A stretch of 64,000 bases of DNA from Limnohabitans sp. TEGF004 (GCF_027924965.1 NZ_AP027056.1:1364001-1428000), one strand, 5' to 3'; positions 17,785-29,499 are shown, numbered from the stretch's first letter. Notes: generated from the letters alone by a model not told the origin. Program-made: numbers and translations.

Positions 17785-18708
17785 ATGCGTTTTCTCTCCT
17801 CCACACTCTTTGCTGCCGTTCTTGTTCTGACAAACCTTGTGGTTTCGCCAGCCTTGGCTAGTGACCCGCCTAAAAAGCCTGCAGCCAAAGAAGAGCCGCC
17901 TAAGCCGAAGTTCGACTACGTCGAAGAAGCGGGTGAGCCTGGCCGCAGCGGCTATGTGTACAAGCGCGTGGCCAAGCCTAAGTTTGAAGAGCCCGAAACT
18001 ATCCCTAAAGCCCCTTTCCCCGAACCACCTGAACCGCCAGAGCCGCCAAAGAAGGACGACCACGGCAAAAAAGATGACCATGGCGCGCCTAAGAAAGAAG
18101 AAAAGAAGGACGACGGCCACGGCGCTCCGCCTAAGAAGGACGAGAAGAAAAAAGACGATGGCCACGGTGGCGGCCATGGCAAAGACGTCAAAAAGCCTGC
18201 GGCTCCAGCGGTCAGTGCGGTGTACGACTCTGCTGTCATCAAGCTCGATGGCAACAACCGCCCGTTAACGCCGGTAATTTTTACCAATAAGTTTGCCGAC
18301 TACTTTGTTTGCTACAAGACCATCAAGCCCAAGTTCCAAGAGCAGATACTGGCCGAAATGAACACCTTCGCCGATCGCATGGGCTTGCCGCGTGCGCAAG
18401 ACATGCCCTGCATGATCAAGATTGCCAAAGCCAACACCAAATTCCCGGGTGCTGTTTACATTGAGTTTTATACCGATGTGAAGGCCGAGAAAGAGTGCAT
18501 CAAGATGGGTGAATGTGGCTCCACGCGATTGATGATGCTGTTCCCAAAGGACAAGACCGGAATCAAAAGCAAAGAGGTGTACCGCTCGTATGTGCTGACG
18601 GACGAAAAGAAGTTTCGCCGAGCTAATTTTTGTGTGAGTCCTGATGGGCAGTTTGTGGGTGAAAAACACTGCTACGTTGTGCTGCACCCTGATTGGCTGT
18701 TCAACTGA
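17785..18708 (+). CDS. Exported six-cysteine protein with His/Asp/Lys-rich linker (unknown family)
   Basis: 307 residues from the ATG at 17785; a TTG at 17761 would only lengthen the signal peptide, which ends near ALA-SD. Residues 27-88 are Pro/Lys/Glu-rich, 89-132 form a KKDDHG-type repeat, and 165-300 form the six-cysteine domain (Cys176, 209, 238, 244, 283, 296) shared with the upstream gene. The His/Asp linker suggests metal binding or surface interaction, which is inference. The C-terminal domain ends VVLHPDWLFN. Found just before two tRNA genes on the opposite strand. Confidence 0.83.
   Translation: MRFLSSTLFAAVLVLTNLVVSPALASDPPKKPAAKEEPPKPKFDYVEEAGEPGRSGYVYKRVAKPKFEEPETIPKAPFPEPPEPPEPPKKDDHGKKDDHGAPKKEEKKDDGHGAPPKKDEKKKDDGHGGGHGKDVKKPAAPAVSAVYDSAVIKLDGNNRPLTPVIFTNKFADYFVCYKTIKPKFQEQILAEMNTFADRMGLPRAQDMPCMIKIAKANTKFPGAVYIEFYTDVKAEKECIKMGECGSTRLMMLFPKDKTGIKSKEVYRSYVLTDEKKFRRANFCVSPDGQFVGEKHCYVVLHPDWLFN
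18049..18180 (+). repeat. Imperfect repeat coding for KKDDHG-like units
   Basis: Within the second six-cysteine gene, units based on Lys-Lys-Asp-Asp-(Gly)-His-Gly, sometimes followed by Ala-Pro-Lys, recur about five times (residues 89-132). Such repeats are prone to length change, so copy number may differ among strains. Confidence 0.75.
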
Positions 18709-18724
18709 CAACGGCTGAAAAAAT

Positions 18725-18801
18725 TGGCCTGTCCGACAGGAATCGAACCTGTGACCCACAACTTAGAAGGTTGTTGCTCTATCCAACTGAGCTACGGACA
18801 G
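18725..18801 (-). tRNA. tRNA-Arg (anticodon TCT)
   Basis: Cloverleaf read on the minus strand: acceptor CTGTCCG/CGGACAG, D arm GCTC/GAGC, anticodon stem ACAAC/GTTGT with loop CTTCTAA (TCT), T arm ACAGG-TTCGATT-CCTGT, discriminator G and an encoded CCA. 77 bases including CCA. The terminator of the upstream tRNA-Pro separates the two, so it needs its own promoter or readthrough. Confidence 0.95.
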
Positions 18802-18810
18802 AAATGAAAA

Positions 18811-18836
18811 AAGGCCTCGATGAACGAGGCCTTTTT
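18811..18836 (-). terminator. Terminator between tRNA-Pro and tRNA-Arg
   Basis: Perfect GGCCTCG/CGAGGCC hairpin with a 5-base loop, flanked by A- and T-runs, so it would work on either strand. On the minus strand it directly follows tRNA-Pro. Confidence 0.8.
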
Positions 18837-18844
18837 TGCTTTTG

Positions 18845-18921
<77 letters not shown>

Positions 18922-19007
18922 AAGCCGTTATTGTAACCCGCAAATTGCCCGTTTTCCGAATCACCCCCTAGGAAAATCTACAGACCGCATTGATTCACAA
19001 TTGAGCC

Positions 19008-19937
19008 GTGAAAATTGATTTTGATGGCATCCAAGCCTTCGTGGTGACCGCAGAGCTCGGTGGCTTCAACAAAGCCGCTGAACAACTGCACATCACGCAG
19101 ACCGCACTGACGCGCCGCGTGCAAAAACTCGAAGCCTATTTGGGCTTGAAACTGCTCGACCGAACCACACGGCGTGTCGAGATGACTGCGGTTGGTCGCG
19201 ATTTCTTGCCCCAAGCACGCACCATCGTGAATGAGATGACCTCTGCCGTCGGCCGCCTCAAAGACATGTCGCAGCACGCCAAAGGTAATTTCACCCTCGC
19301 CTGCGTACCCAGCATGGCTGCGCACATGCTGCCCCAATTGATTCGCCAATATGCCGATGTCTGCCCTGGTAACCGCATCCGGTTGTTGGACGCTGCATCT
19401 TACGAGGTACGCCAAGCCGTGCTCAACCACCAAGCCGAGATTGGCATTGCAGTGAATGGCGAAACACACCCAGACTTGGTTGAAACGCCCTTGTTTGACG
19501 ACCCCTTGGTGTTCATCTGCCTTGACACACACCCGCTCCAAGGAAAAAACATGGTCACTTGGGTAGACATGCGCGAGGCCGACTTGATTGTGGTGAGTAA
19601 CTTCATGGCCACCCGTGTTTTTATGGACTACCAACTCGCCAAGCATGGCATTCGGCTCAATGGTAGTTACGAGGTGCAGCACCACGCCACGGCCATCAAT
19701 TTGGTCGCTGCCGGCGTAGGCTGCGCCATTCTGCCTTCGTCCACTCTGCTCGAAGGTGACCGAGCCCATGTGCGCAAAATCACGTTGACAGGGCCTGTCG
19801 TAAAGCGCAAAGTAACCTTGTTACGTCGCAAAAACACTAGCCTTTCACCAGCGGCTCAGGCCTTCTTTCAATTGATTCAAAAAGAACACCCGGCCCCTCA
19901 AAAGTCAAAATCCAGATTGATGCGTAAATCGACATAA
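19008..19937 (+). CDS. LysR-family transcriptional regulator
   Basis: 309 residues, GTG start. The N-terminal winged helix-turn-helix reads GIQAFVVTAELGGFNKAAEQL then ITQTALTRRVQKLEAYLGLKL, followed by a two-lobed effector domain. It is transcribed in the same direction as, and 55 bases before, tcuA, so it likely controls the tricarballylate-type genes; TcuR of Salmonella is also LysR-type. The inducer is unknown. Confidence 0.9.
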   Translation: MKIDFDGIQAFVVTAELGGFNKAAEQLHITQTALTRRVQKLEAYLGLKLLDRTTRRVEMTAVGRDFLPQARTIVNEMTSAVGRLKDMSQHAKGNFTLACVPSMAAHMLPQLIRQYADVCPGNRIRLLDAASYEVRQAVLNHQAEIGIAVNGETHPDLVETPLFDDPLVFICLDTHPLQGKNMVTWVDMREADLIVVSNFMATRVFMDYQLAKHGIRLNGSYEVQHHATAINLVAAGVGCAILPSSTLLEGDRAHVRKITLTGPVVKRKVTLLRRKNTSLSPAAQAFFQLIQKEHPAPQKSKSRLMRKST

Positions 19938-19991
19938 TCAAACCAGATATTTCACTTCTTAATATAACCATTTGAGCCGACACTCAAAGAC

Positions 19992-21416
19992 ATGACAATT
20001 CAAACCAGTGTTATGTCTCCAGACGTTTTAGTGATCGGCGGGGGCAATGCAGCCCTCTGCGCTGCCTTGATGGCCGCCGAAGGCGGAGCCTCTGTCTTGA
20101 TGCTTGAATCTGCACCCCGAGAATGGCGCGGTGGCAATTCAGGACACACCCGTAACCTGCGCTGCATGCACGATGCACCACAAGACGTGCTGGTCGACGC
20201 TTATCCAGAAGAAGAGTATTGGCAAGACTTACTCAAAGTCACAGGTGGCATCACCAACGAAAAACTAGCCCGCTTGGTCATCCGTGCATCTTCCACCTGT
20301 CGCGATTGGATGCGCAAACACGGCGTGCACTTTCAGCCACCTCTCTCAGGCGCCTTGCATGTGGCACGCACCAATGCGTTTTTTATGGGCGGCGGCAAAG
20401 CTTTGGTCAATGCGTATTACCGCAGCGCTGAAAAATTAGGCGTGCAAATTCGATACAGCTCACCCGTCGACAAACTCGACATTCAAAATGGTCAATTCGT
20501 GGCAGCCTACGTGGGCAACAAACGCATCACGGCTAAAAGTTGCGTATTGGCCGCTGGCGGCTTCGAGTCCAACCTCGAATGGCTGCGCGAAGCATGGGGA
20601 CAAAACGAGTGCGGTGAATGGCCTACCGACAACTTCTTGATTCGTGGCACGAAATTCAACCAAGGCGTATTACTCAAGCACCTGTTGGCGCATGGCGCAG
20701 ACCGCATTGGTGACCCCACCCAAGCCCACATGGTGGCGATTGATGCACGCGCCCCCTTGTATGACGGTGGCATTTGCACACGCATTGATTGCGTGTCGCT
20801 CGGCGTGGTGGTCAACCGCGATGGCCAACGCTTTTACGACGAAGGCGAAGATTTCTGGCCCAAGCGCTACGCCATTTGGGGGCGATTGGTGGCGCAGCAG
20901 CCGGGGCAAATTGGCTACTCCATCATCGATGCCAAGGCCATTGGCCGCTTCATGCCCCCCGTTTTCCCCGGCGTGCAAGCCAACACCTTGCCTGAGCTGG
21001 CTCAAAAACTCGGCTTGCCCACAGACACCTTCATGCAAACGCTCAACGATTACAACCGCGCGTGCCGCATCGGCACGTTTGACCACACCAGCTTGGACGA
21101 CTGCCACACCGAAGGCGTGACGCCTGCCAAAACACACTGGGCTCGCCCCATCGACACAGGCCCGTTTTACGGCTACGCCTTGCGCCCTGGCATCACCTTC
21201 ACCTACCTAGGCCTCAAGACCGATGAAACAGCGGCTGTGCGATTTAACGATATCCCCAGCAATAACCTTTTTGTGGCGGGCGAAATGATGTCTGGCAACG
21301 TGCTGGGCAAGGGCTACACCGCCGGTGTGGGTATGTCGATTGGCACAGCGTTTGGCCGCATCGCGGGCATGCAAGCTGCTTTAGCTTCCAAGGAGGTGAC
21401 ACATGCAAACGCTTGA
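19992..21416 (+). CDS. tcuA: TcuA, FAD-dependent tricarballylate dehydrogenase
   Basis: 474 residues of the succinate-dehydrogenase/fumarate-reductase flavoprotein fold. The FAD-binding start is [19 protein letters not shown], followed by [11 protein letters not shown], and the end has [24 protein letters not shown]. In Salmonella TcuA oxidises tricarballylate to cis-aconitate. It overlaps the start of tcuB by 14 bases, so they are coupled. A related tricarboxylate or dicarboxylate substrate is possible. Confidence 0.92.
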   Translation: MTIQTSVMSPDVLVIGGGNAALCAALMAAEGGASVLMLESAPREWRGGNSGHTRNLRCMHDAPQDVLVDAYPEEEYWQDLLKVTGGITNEKLARLVIRASSTCRDWMRKHGVHFQPPLSGALHVARTNAFFMGGGKALVNAYYRSAEKLGVQIRYSSPVDKLDIQNGQFVAAYVGNKRITAKSCVLAAGGFESNLEWLREAWGQNECGEWPTDNFLIRGTKFNQGVLLKHLLAHGADRIGDPTQAHMVAIDARAPLYDGGICTRIDCVSLGVVVNRDGQRFYDEGEDFWPKRYAIWGRLVAQQPGQIGYSIIDAKAIGRFMPPVFPGVQANTLPELAQKLGLPTDTFMQTLNDYNRACRIGTFDHTSLDDCHTEGVTPAKTHWARPIDTGPFYGYALRPGITFTYLGLKTDETAAVRFNDIPSNNLFVAGEMMSGNVLGKGYTAGVGMSIGTAFGRIAGMQAALASKEVTHANA

Positions 21417-22575
21417 TGCCCTCACCCGCGATGCACGCGCTTTGGCCAATGGCGACGCCATGATGTCTGCGCCTGAAACCGAAGTGGCGCGACAGCTGCA
21501 AATTTGCAATGCCTGCCGTTACTGCGAAGGCTTTTGCGCCATGTTTCCTGCGATGACGCGTCGTTTGGAATTTGGCAAAGCAGACATCCATTACCTTGCG
21601 AACCTGTGCCACAACTGTGGCGCCTGTTTGCATGCCTGCCAATACGCACCACCGCATGAGTTTGCCGTCAACGTGCCGCAAGCCATGGCGCAAGTGCGAG
21701 GACAAACCTATGCAGACTACGCATGGCCACCCGCCTTAGGCGCACTCTACAAACGCAATGGACTCACTGTGTCTTTGGCACTGGCCGCGGGCTTGTCACT
21801 GTTCTTGCTGCTGGCCTTGCAGATGAATGACACCTTGTGGCCTAACAACTTAGGCGGCAACTTTTACAACCTGTTCCCGCATAACCTCTTGGTGAGTTTG
21901 TTTGCGCCTGTGTTTTTGTTTGCGACATTAGCGCTAGCGCTCGGCGCACGACGCTTCTGGCGTGACATCACACCCGCCACCAGCGGCGCTGCACTCACCT
22001 CACCAGCAACAAACGAAGCCACACATGCCGTGTTGCGCTTGAAGTATCTGGATGGTGGCCACGGCGAAGGTTGTAACAACGAAGACGATGCCTTCACACT
22101 CTCGCGCCGTCGAGCACACCACCTCACCTTCTATGGCTTCATGCTGTGCTTTGCAGCCACCAGTTTGGCCACGGTGTATCACTACGCATTCGGCTGGGTC
22201 GCACCATATGACTTGCCCAGCTTGCCAAAGATTTTGGGTGCTATTGGCGGCGTGAGCTTGCTACTGGGAACAGCGGGTTTGTTCAAACTCAATTTGCATC
22301 GCCACCCCATGCATGGGGATGCTGCACAAAAACCCATGGACTTGGGCTTCATTGCCTTGTTGTTTTTCACCAGCTTGAGCGGATTGGCTTTGTGGCTAGG
22401 TCGAGGCAATGCAGCGATGCCCGCATTGCTGGCGATTCACTTAGGCGTGGTGATGGCCTTGTTTGCCACCCTACCCTACGGCAAATTTGCACACGGTATT
22501 TTTAGAACCGCAGCTTTGCTGCGCTTCGCAGTAGAAAAACGACAACCCAACCCCATCGGTGTGGGTAGCGAATAA
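21403..22575 (+). CDS. tcuB: TcuB, iron-sulfur/membrane reoxidation protein for TcuA
   Basis: 390 residues. Two ferredoxin-like clusters occupy the N-terminus: Cys35, 38, 41, 45 and Cys69, 72, 75, 79. The C-terminal part has several membrane helices (about 123-145, 165-185, 230-250, 265-285 and two more). TcuB passes electrons from reduced TcuA to the quinone pool. An AAGGAGGTGAC ribosome site precedes the ATG inside the tcuA end. The acronym 'citrate/tricarballylate utilisation' fits the neighbours. Confidence 0.92.
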   Translation: MQTLDALTRDARALANGDAMMSAPETEVARQLQICNACRYCEGFCAMFPAMTRRLEFGKADIHYLANLCHNCGACLHACQYAPPHEFAVNVPQAMAQVRGQTYADYAWPPALGALYKRNGLTVSLALAAGLSLFLLLALQMNDTLWPNNLGGNFYNLFPHNLLVSLFAPVFLFATLALALGARRFWRDITPATSGAALTSPATNEATHAVLRLKYLDGGHGEGCNNEDDAFTLSRRRAHHLTFYGFMLCFAATSLATVYHYAFGWVAPYDLPSLPKILGAIGGVSLLLGTAGLFKLNLHRHPMHGDAAQKPMDLGFIALLFFTSLSGLALWLGRGNAAMPALLAIHLGVVMALFATLPYGKFAHGIFRTAALLRFAVEKRQPNPIGVGSE

Positions 22576-22591
22576 CTTGAAGGAGATCAAT

Positions 22592-23566
22592 ATGAACAAA
22601 CGTACTTTCATCAACACCTGCGCGCTGTTGGCACTCGGCTTTGCAGCACTCGCAGCCCACGCACAAGAGTTCCCGCCTAAGAAAACCATCACGATGGTGG
22701 TGGGCTTTGCAGCAGGTGGCGCAGCTGACACGGCGGCACGCATCATCGCCAAAAAACTCGGCGACAACATTGGCGCCTCTGTGGTGATTGACAACCGTGG
22801 CGGCGCAGGCGGCAATATTGCACATCAATTTACGGCCAATGGTCCTGCCGATGGCAGCACAATTTTGTTTGGCTCTGTGGGCCCTCTCACCATTGCACCG
22901 CACATGATGAAACTGCCTTATGACCCCGTCAAAGACCTCTCGCCCATCACCATGGGCGTGAACTTTCCCAACGTGTTAGTCGTGCATTCAGGCACTGGCA
23001 TCAAAACCTTTGCCGAATACATCGCGTACGCCAAGAAAAATCCAAACAAGCTCGACTACGCCTCAACCGGCCCAGGCTCGGCCTCTCACCTAGCGGGTGA
23101 ATTGCTAGACGACATGGCGGGCATTGACACAGTCCACGTGCCCTACAAAGGGGGCGCCCCCGCCTTACAAGATTTGCTGGGTGGCCGTGTTGCGGCTTAC
23201 TTCTCGACCTACTCCACCTCACAGGCCTACATCGAAACGGGCAAGCTCATTCCTTTGGCCAGCACGGGCGCCCAACGCTTGAAGCAATTGCCCAAGATTC
23301 CAACCGTGGCCGAATCCGGCTACCCAGGCTTTAGCGCCACCAACTGGTACGCGTTTGTCGCCTCATCCAAAGTGCCTGCACTCATTTTGGACCGCTGGAA
23401 CACAGAACTCGTCAAAGTCTTGAAGTCTCCCGATGTGGTCGACCAGCTCAACAGCCACGGTCTCATGCCCCAACCCGGCTCGCGTGATGATTTAGCCAAA
23501 TACATGGCGAAAGAGTCGGCCACATGGGGCCGTGTGATTCGTGAACGAAAAATCACAGGCGAATAA
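22592..23566 (+). CDS. TctC/Bug-family periplasmic tricarboxylate-binding protein
   Basis: 324 residues from the ATG at 22592 (AGGAG 7 bases before). The signal peptide ends AAHA-QEFPP. The fold is recognised by ITMVVGFAAGGAADTAARIIA, VIDNRGGAGGNIA, YASTGPGSASHLAGELL and VPYKGGAPALQDLLGG. It would present a tricarboxylate to a TctAB permease, but no tctA or tctB is beside it, so it is an orphan receptor here, common for Bug proteins in Burkholderiales. Part of the tcu operon. Confidence 0.92.
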   Translation: MNKRTFINTCALLALGFAALAAHAQEFPPKKTITMVVGFAAGGAADTAARIIAKKLGDNIGASVVIDNRGGAGGNIAHQFTANGPADGSTILFGSVGPLTIAPHMMKLPYDPVKDLSPITMGVNFPNVLVVHSGTGIKTFAEYIAYAKKNPNKLDYASTGPGSASHLAGELLDDMAGIDTVHVPYKGGAPALQDLLGGRVAAYFSTYSTSQAYIETGKLIPLASTGAQRLKQLPKIPTVAESGYPGFSATNWYAFVASSKVPALILDRWNTELVKVLKSPDVVDQLNSHGLMPQPGSRDDLAKYMAKESATWGRVIRERKITGE

Positions 23567-23591
23567 ATAAAAAAACAGACGGAGACAACAC

Positions 23592-24386
23592 ATGACATTC
23601 ACACCCAACAACATCACTCGCCGCCTGTTACTGGTTGGCCTTGGTGTATTCCTTGCAGCCTCGCAAGTGGCGCAAGCCGCAGAAATTCGCGTCATCACCT
23701 CGGGTGCATTCACCGAAGCCTATAAAAAGCTCGTGCCCGAATTTGAAAAGCAAACCGGTCACAAAGTCATCAGCTCTTATGGTGCGTCGGTGGGTAATGC
23801 ACCTGACGCCATCCCGACGCGCTTCTCGCGCGGCGAGAAATTTGATTTGATTATTTTGTCGGACGGCGGCTTAGAGGCGATGATTAAAAAAGGAAATGTC
23901 ATCCCTGGCAGCCGTGTGGATTTGGTTCGCTCGCAAATCGGTGCTGCCGTTCGCAAAGGCACACCCAAACCAGACATCAGCACGGTTGAGGCTTTGAAAC
24001 AAACCTTGCTCAACGCCAAGTCCATCGCGTACTCAGCCAGCGCCAGTGGCACGTATTTGTCCACAGAATTGTTTCCAAAACTCGGTGTGGCTGAACAACT
24101 CAAAGACAAAGCCAAGAAAATCATGAGTGAACGCGTGGGCGCCGTCGTGGCACGCGGCGATGCCGAGCTGGGCTTTCAGCAAGTGAGCGAGTTGATTTAT
24201 TTCAAAGAACTCGATTTCATCGGTACCTTGCCCGAGTCTGTGCAGCAAACCATCTTTTTCTCAGCAGGCTTGATTGAAGGCTCCACCGAGCAAGACACAG
24301 CCAAACAACTGATTAAATTCTTCCAATCCCCCGAAGTCGCTGAGACGATTCGTCAAACCGGTTTAGACCCCGTCGCCGCCCGATAA
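23592..24386 (+). CDS. ModA-like periplasmic substrate-binding protein
   Basis: 264 residues with a signal peptide ending VAQA-AEIRV. The type-2 periplasmic binding fold of the molybdate/accessory group is seen in ITSGAFTEAYKKLVPEFEKQ, FSRGEKFDLIILSD and DAELGFQQVSELIY. It lies 25 bases after the TctC-like gene. No ABC permease or ATPase is adjacent, so it may act with a distant transporter or as a sensor. Molybdate itself is not implied by the context of carboxylate catabolism. Confidence 0.82.
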   Translation: MTFTPNNITRRLLLVGLGVFLAASQVAQAAEIRVITSGAFTEAYKKLVPEFEKQTGHKVISSYGASVGNAPDAIPTRFSRGEKFDLIILSDGGLEAMIKKGNVIPGSRVDLVRSQIGAAVRKGTPKPDISTVEALKQTLLNAKSIAYSASASGTYLSTELFPKLGVAEQLKDKAKKIMSERVGAVVARGDAELGFQQVSELIYFKELDFIGTLPESVQQTIFFSAGLIEGSTEQDTAKQLIKFFQSPEVAETIRQTGLDPVAAR

Positions 24387-24393
24387 TGGGGGC

Positions 24394-25311
24394 ATGACAG
24401 CTGCACATTCCACACCCTCCTCTGCCGCCCCCCTCAAAGGGGTGCGCGTTCTCACCCTCGCTTTGAACCTGCCAGGCCCAGCCGCTGTGATGCGGCTGCA
24501 GGCCATGGGCGCCAAGTGCACCAAGCTCGAACCGCTCGCACCTAAAGGCATGAGTACCGCAGACCCCATGGGCATCTACAAACCTGCTGCTTACGAGGTG
24601 ATGCACCAAGGTTTGAAGGTGTTGCAAGCCGATTTGAAATCTGAACGTGGCCAAGCTGCGCTGCACAAACAACTGGCGCAAACCGATGTGCTCATCACCT
24701 CCTTCCGTCCTTCAGCCTTGGTCAAACTTGGCCTCGCCTGGAAAGAATTGCACAAGCGCTACCCCACGTTGTGCGTCGTGAGTATCGTGGGTGCCCCAGG
24801 CGAACGCGCTGAAGAAGCCGGACATGACCTGACCTACCAAGCAGACAGCGGCTTGGTGAATGGTTTAGAGATGCCAGCCAGCTTATATGCAGACATGGGT
24901 GGCTCTTTATTCACCACCGAAGCGGTGCTGCAAGCATTGCTGTTGCGTCAACGACCAGGCAAAGCGCATGGCAAAGGCGTTTACCACGAAGTCGCGTTGT
25001 GCGATGCATCGACTTACCTCGCCTTGCCGCGTGCATGGGGGCTCACAGTGCCTAATGGCGATGTGGGCGGCGCACACGCTGGCTACAAGGTCTACCCTTG
25101 CAAAAACGGACGCGTAGCCTTGGCTGCCCTAGAGCCGCACTTTGCGATGCGTTTGTGCGAGGCTGCAGGCTTACCCAAACAAGCCGCTACGCAAATGCAC
25201 AAACGCAGCACGCATGAATCGATTGCCCAGTTCTTAGCGTCGCAAACCCGCGCACAACTTGACAAGCTGGCTAGCAGCAAAGACATTCCACTGCACACGC
25301 TGCCGCGTTAA
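24394..25311 (+). CDS. CaiB/BaiF-family CoA-transferase or acyl-CoA racemase (short form)
   Basis: 305 residues, beginning LKGVRVLTLALNLPGPAAVM. The catalytic region shows GAPGERAEEAGHDLTYQADSG with the Asp of the HDLTYQA motif, and YHEVALCDAS further on. Canonical members have about 380-400 residues, so this is a shortened subtype. It starts 7 bases after the ModA-like gene and ends the operon. It could transfer CoA to or between the carboxylates handled by the tcu genes, or be an alpha-methylacyl-CoA racemase-like enzyme. Confidence 0.82.
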   Translation: MTAAHSTPSSAAPLKGVRVLTLALNLPGPAAVMRLQAMGAKCTKLEPLAPKGMSTADPMGIYKPAAYEVMHQGLKVLQADLKSERGQAALHKQLAQTDVLITSFRPSALVKLGLAWKELHKRYPTLCVVSIVGAPGERAEEAGHDLTYQADSGLVNGLEMPASLYADMGGSLFTTEAVLQALLLRQRPGKAHGKGVYHEVALCDASTYLALPRAWGLTVPNGDVGGAHAGYKVYPCKNGRVALAALEPHFAMRLCEAAGLPKQAATQMHKRSTHESIAQFLASQTRAQLDKLASSKDIPLHTLPR

Positions 25312-25361
25312 GCAGCACCTCACTGCCCTGCCCACCTACGCCGCCAACGCTGCGGCTAGGC

Positions 25362-26495
25362 TCAACTCAAATGGCGCAAGGGATGCGCAGATGCGGGCCA
25401 AGGACTTTCAAAAAACGGCAGCACCATCTCAGGTGTGACATCAACGATGCGCGCGGGTTGCCATTTGGGTGTGTGATCTTTGTCAACCGCCAAAGCGCGA
25501 ATACCCTCCACCGTTTCGCTGCTCACACCTCGACGTAACAGATGGTCGGTCTGAAAACAATGACGCACCATGTCGCGCTCCATTCGCAAGTCTTCTGCGA
25601 GGCTCATTTGGCGACCGCGGCGAATTTGCTCTAGCGTGACACACAACATCAAGGGCGACTGATGGTGCAAGGCCTTCAAAGTTTGCACAGACCATTCATC
25701 TGAACCTTGCAGGGCTTGCTCTATCTCAGCCACCGTGGCTAAGCCAAACACCTGATCGATGGGTGCGTTTTGCCAAGCTGGCACTGTGGCCAAGGCTTGC
25801 TCTGTTGTTGTCTTGCATTGCTCACGTAGCCAAGCCGTCACAGCATCGCCACTGACCCAGTCTTGCTGACGCAAACCATCCCACAGCGCAGGCAAAGCAG
25901 CCGAGTCCACACACACATCAGCCAAGCCCACATGCAGCGATTCACCACCGCGCAGCACATAGCCTGTTAGCGCCAAATACTCGCCCATGTGGTCTGGGCA
26001 CTTGGGGCCATGGCAGCGGCCTAAGAAGTAACCGCCCCCCACATCCGGAAACAAACCAATGTGGGTCTCGGGCATGGCCATCTTTGTACGTTCAGTCACC
26101 ACCCGCAGCGCAGCGCCTTGGCTGATGCCCATGCCGCCGCCCATGACAATGCCGTCCATCAAAGCAATGTACGGCTTGCGATAGTTTTGAATCAAATGGT
26201 TGAGGCTGTATTCCTCAGTGAAGAAGTCTTCCAGCGTCACGTCACCACTCAATGCTGCTTCATGAAAGTACCGAATGTCACCTCCTGCACAAAACGCACC
26301 GAAGAGGCCTTCTTTGTTGCTGCCTCGCACCACCACAGCCATCACCTGTGTATCGTCTTGCCACTGCTGCAACACGTGATTCAGCTCGCGCACCATAGCC
26401 AGTGACAAAGCATTCAAAGCCTTGGGGCGGTTGAGCGTGATGAAGCCTAAATGGCCCACGCGTTCAGCATGAACATCAGTGGTGTAAGTGGACAT
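25362..26495 (-). CDS. Enoyl-CoA hydratase/isomerase family, 3-hydroxyisobutyryl-CoA hydrolase-like
   Basis: 377 residues from the ATG at 26495, which has AGGAG upstream; a 5-residue longer start at 26510 is less likely. The crotonase oxyanion segments are GAFCAGGDIRYFHEAA and DGIVMGGGMGISQGAALRVV, then AMPETHIGLFPDVGGGYFLGR. The length over 350 and the C-terminal extension match HIBYL-CoA hydrolases of valine breakdown rather than short hydratases. It converges with the CoA-transferase gene. Substrate is inferred. Confidence 0.87.
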   Translation of the reverse strand: MSTYTTDVHAERVGHLGFITLNRPKALNALSLAMVRELNHVLQQWQDDTQVMAVVVRGSNKEGLFGAFCAGGDIRYFHEAALSGDVTLEDFFTEEYSLNHLIQNYRKPYIALMDGIVMGGGMGISQGAALRVVTERTKMAMPETHIGLFPDVGGGYFLGRCHGPKCPDHMGEYLALTGYVLRGGESLHVGLADVCVDSAALPALWDGLRQQDWVSGDAVTAWLREQCKTTTEQALATVPAWQNAPIDQVFGLATVAEIEQALQGSDEWSVQTLKALHHQSPLMLCVTLEQIRRGRQMSLAEDLRMERDMVRHCFQTDHLLRRGVSSETVEGIRALAVDKDHTPKWQPARIVDVTPEMVLPFFESPWPASAHPLRHLS

Positions 26496-26600
26496 GGTGG
26501 CTCTCCTCATTCAAATTAGTTATTCGTATTTTCATGAATTCCAATGCTGGTCTCGCAACACAAATGAACCCAAGCGACATGTAAAAAGTCTAGGCGTAAA

Positions 26601-26626
26601 AAAGCCGAGGCAGGCCTCGGCTTTTC
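26601..26626. terminator. Terminator downstream of typA
   Basis: AAGCCGAGG/CCTCGGCTT hairpin with a short loop and A/T flanks. It closes the rimP-typA operon on the minus strand. Confidence 0.83.
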
Positions 26627-26641
26627 GTGCAAAAAAGTGAA

Positions 26642-28459
<1,818 letters not shown>

Positions 28460-28473
28460 GCTTCTCTCTTCCT

Positions 28474-29499
28474 TTATGCCTGCTCAGCCAATGCGGGCTG
28501 GTTCACAGACGAACTTTCTAAAATTTGTTGAATTTCAAGGGGACTCAACAACCGTCCCGGAATCAGTTCACCAGCTTTGACATGAGCACTGCCCAGCAAA
28601 GCGTGCGGTTGTTCCCCAAACACACTCACACGGTCAAGGTCTGGCCAAGTACCGCGACGACGCACGCCGCTCAAAAAGCGACCTGCATTTTCAATATCCA
28701 ATGTGACGACCGTGTGATCGCCCAAGAGCGACTGCACTGGCATCAAACGCGCTTCGCGTTGTGGCTCGTCCATGGCGCCCAAGTCTTCCAAGGTCACACA
28801 GGCTGACTCTTCAAAGGGGCCAGTAGCCACACGACGCAAAGCGCTCAAGTGACCACCGCAACCCAAAGCTTCGGCAATGTCTTCGCCCAAGGTGCGGATG
28901 TAAGTGCCCTTACTGCAGGTCACACGCAAACGCAAAAACGGTGCATCGCCCTCGAGCTGCATCTCGAGCAGCTCTAAATCGTGAATCACCACATGGCGAG
29001 GCTCGCGCTCAACGGTTTCACCCGCACGCGCATATTCGTACAAAGCTTTGCCGTCCTTTTTCAAGGCGCTGTACATGGGCGGCACTTGCGTGATCGGGCC
29101 CATGAAACGGTCCAGCACTTCCACCACTTGACCCACGGTGCAAGTGACGGGACGCTCTGAAATAACTTCACCTTCGGCATCCGCAGTGCTGGTTTTGATA
29201 CCTAAGCGCACTGTGGTTTCGTAGGTTTTGTCAGCATCCAAATGGAGCTGACTAAATTTGGTCGCTGCACCAAAACACAATGGCAACACACCAGTGGCCA
29301 ATGGATCGAGCGTGCCAGTGTGGCCGGCTTTTTCAGCCCGTAACAGCCACTTGGCTTTTTGTAGCGCATCGTTGCTGGACAAACCAATGGGCTTATCCAA
29401 CAGCAACACACCATGCACAGGGCGACGCTGCACCCGCACGCGCGGCATGCGTGAACGGGGAGCTTCGTTGCTCCCTGATGTCTGCCCTGCGGCGTTCAT
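28474..29499 (-). CDS. truB: tRNA pseudouridine(55) synthase
   Basis: 341 residues from the ATG at 29499, 4 bases after the rbfA stop with an AAGGA ribosome site inside the rbfA end; an in-frame ATG at 29541 would overlap rbfA. The catalytic Asp is in GHTGTLDPLATGVLP. Further signatures are KTYETTVRLG and CSKGTYIRTLGEDIAEALG. It isomerises U55 of the tRNA T-loop. It continues the rbfA-truB-typA arrangement. Confidence 0.96.
   Translation of the reverse strand: MNAAGQTSGSNEAPRSRMPRVRVQRRPVHGVLLLDKPIGLSSNDALQKAKWLLRAEKAGHTGTLDPLATGVLPLCFGAATKFSQLHLDADKTYETTVRLGIKTSTADAEGEVISERPVTCTVGQVVEVLDRFMGPITQVPPMYSALKKDGKALYEYARAGETVEREPRHVVIHDLELLEMQLEGDAPFLRLRVTCSKGTYIRTLGEDIAEALGCGGHLSALRRVATGPFEESACVTLEDLGAMDEPQREARLMPVQSLLGDHTVVTLDIENAGRFLSGVRRRGTWPDLDRVSVFGEQPHALLGSAHVKAGELIPGRLLSPLEIQQILESSSVNQPALAEQA

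Noticed and set aside
18049..18180. CRISPR-like or noncoding tandem array
   Set aside because: The periodicity is that of codons for KKDDHG units inside an intact reading frame, with irregular unit lengths and no spacers.
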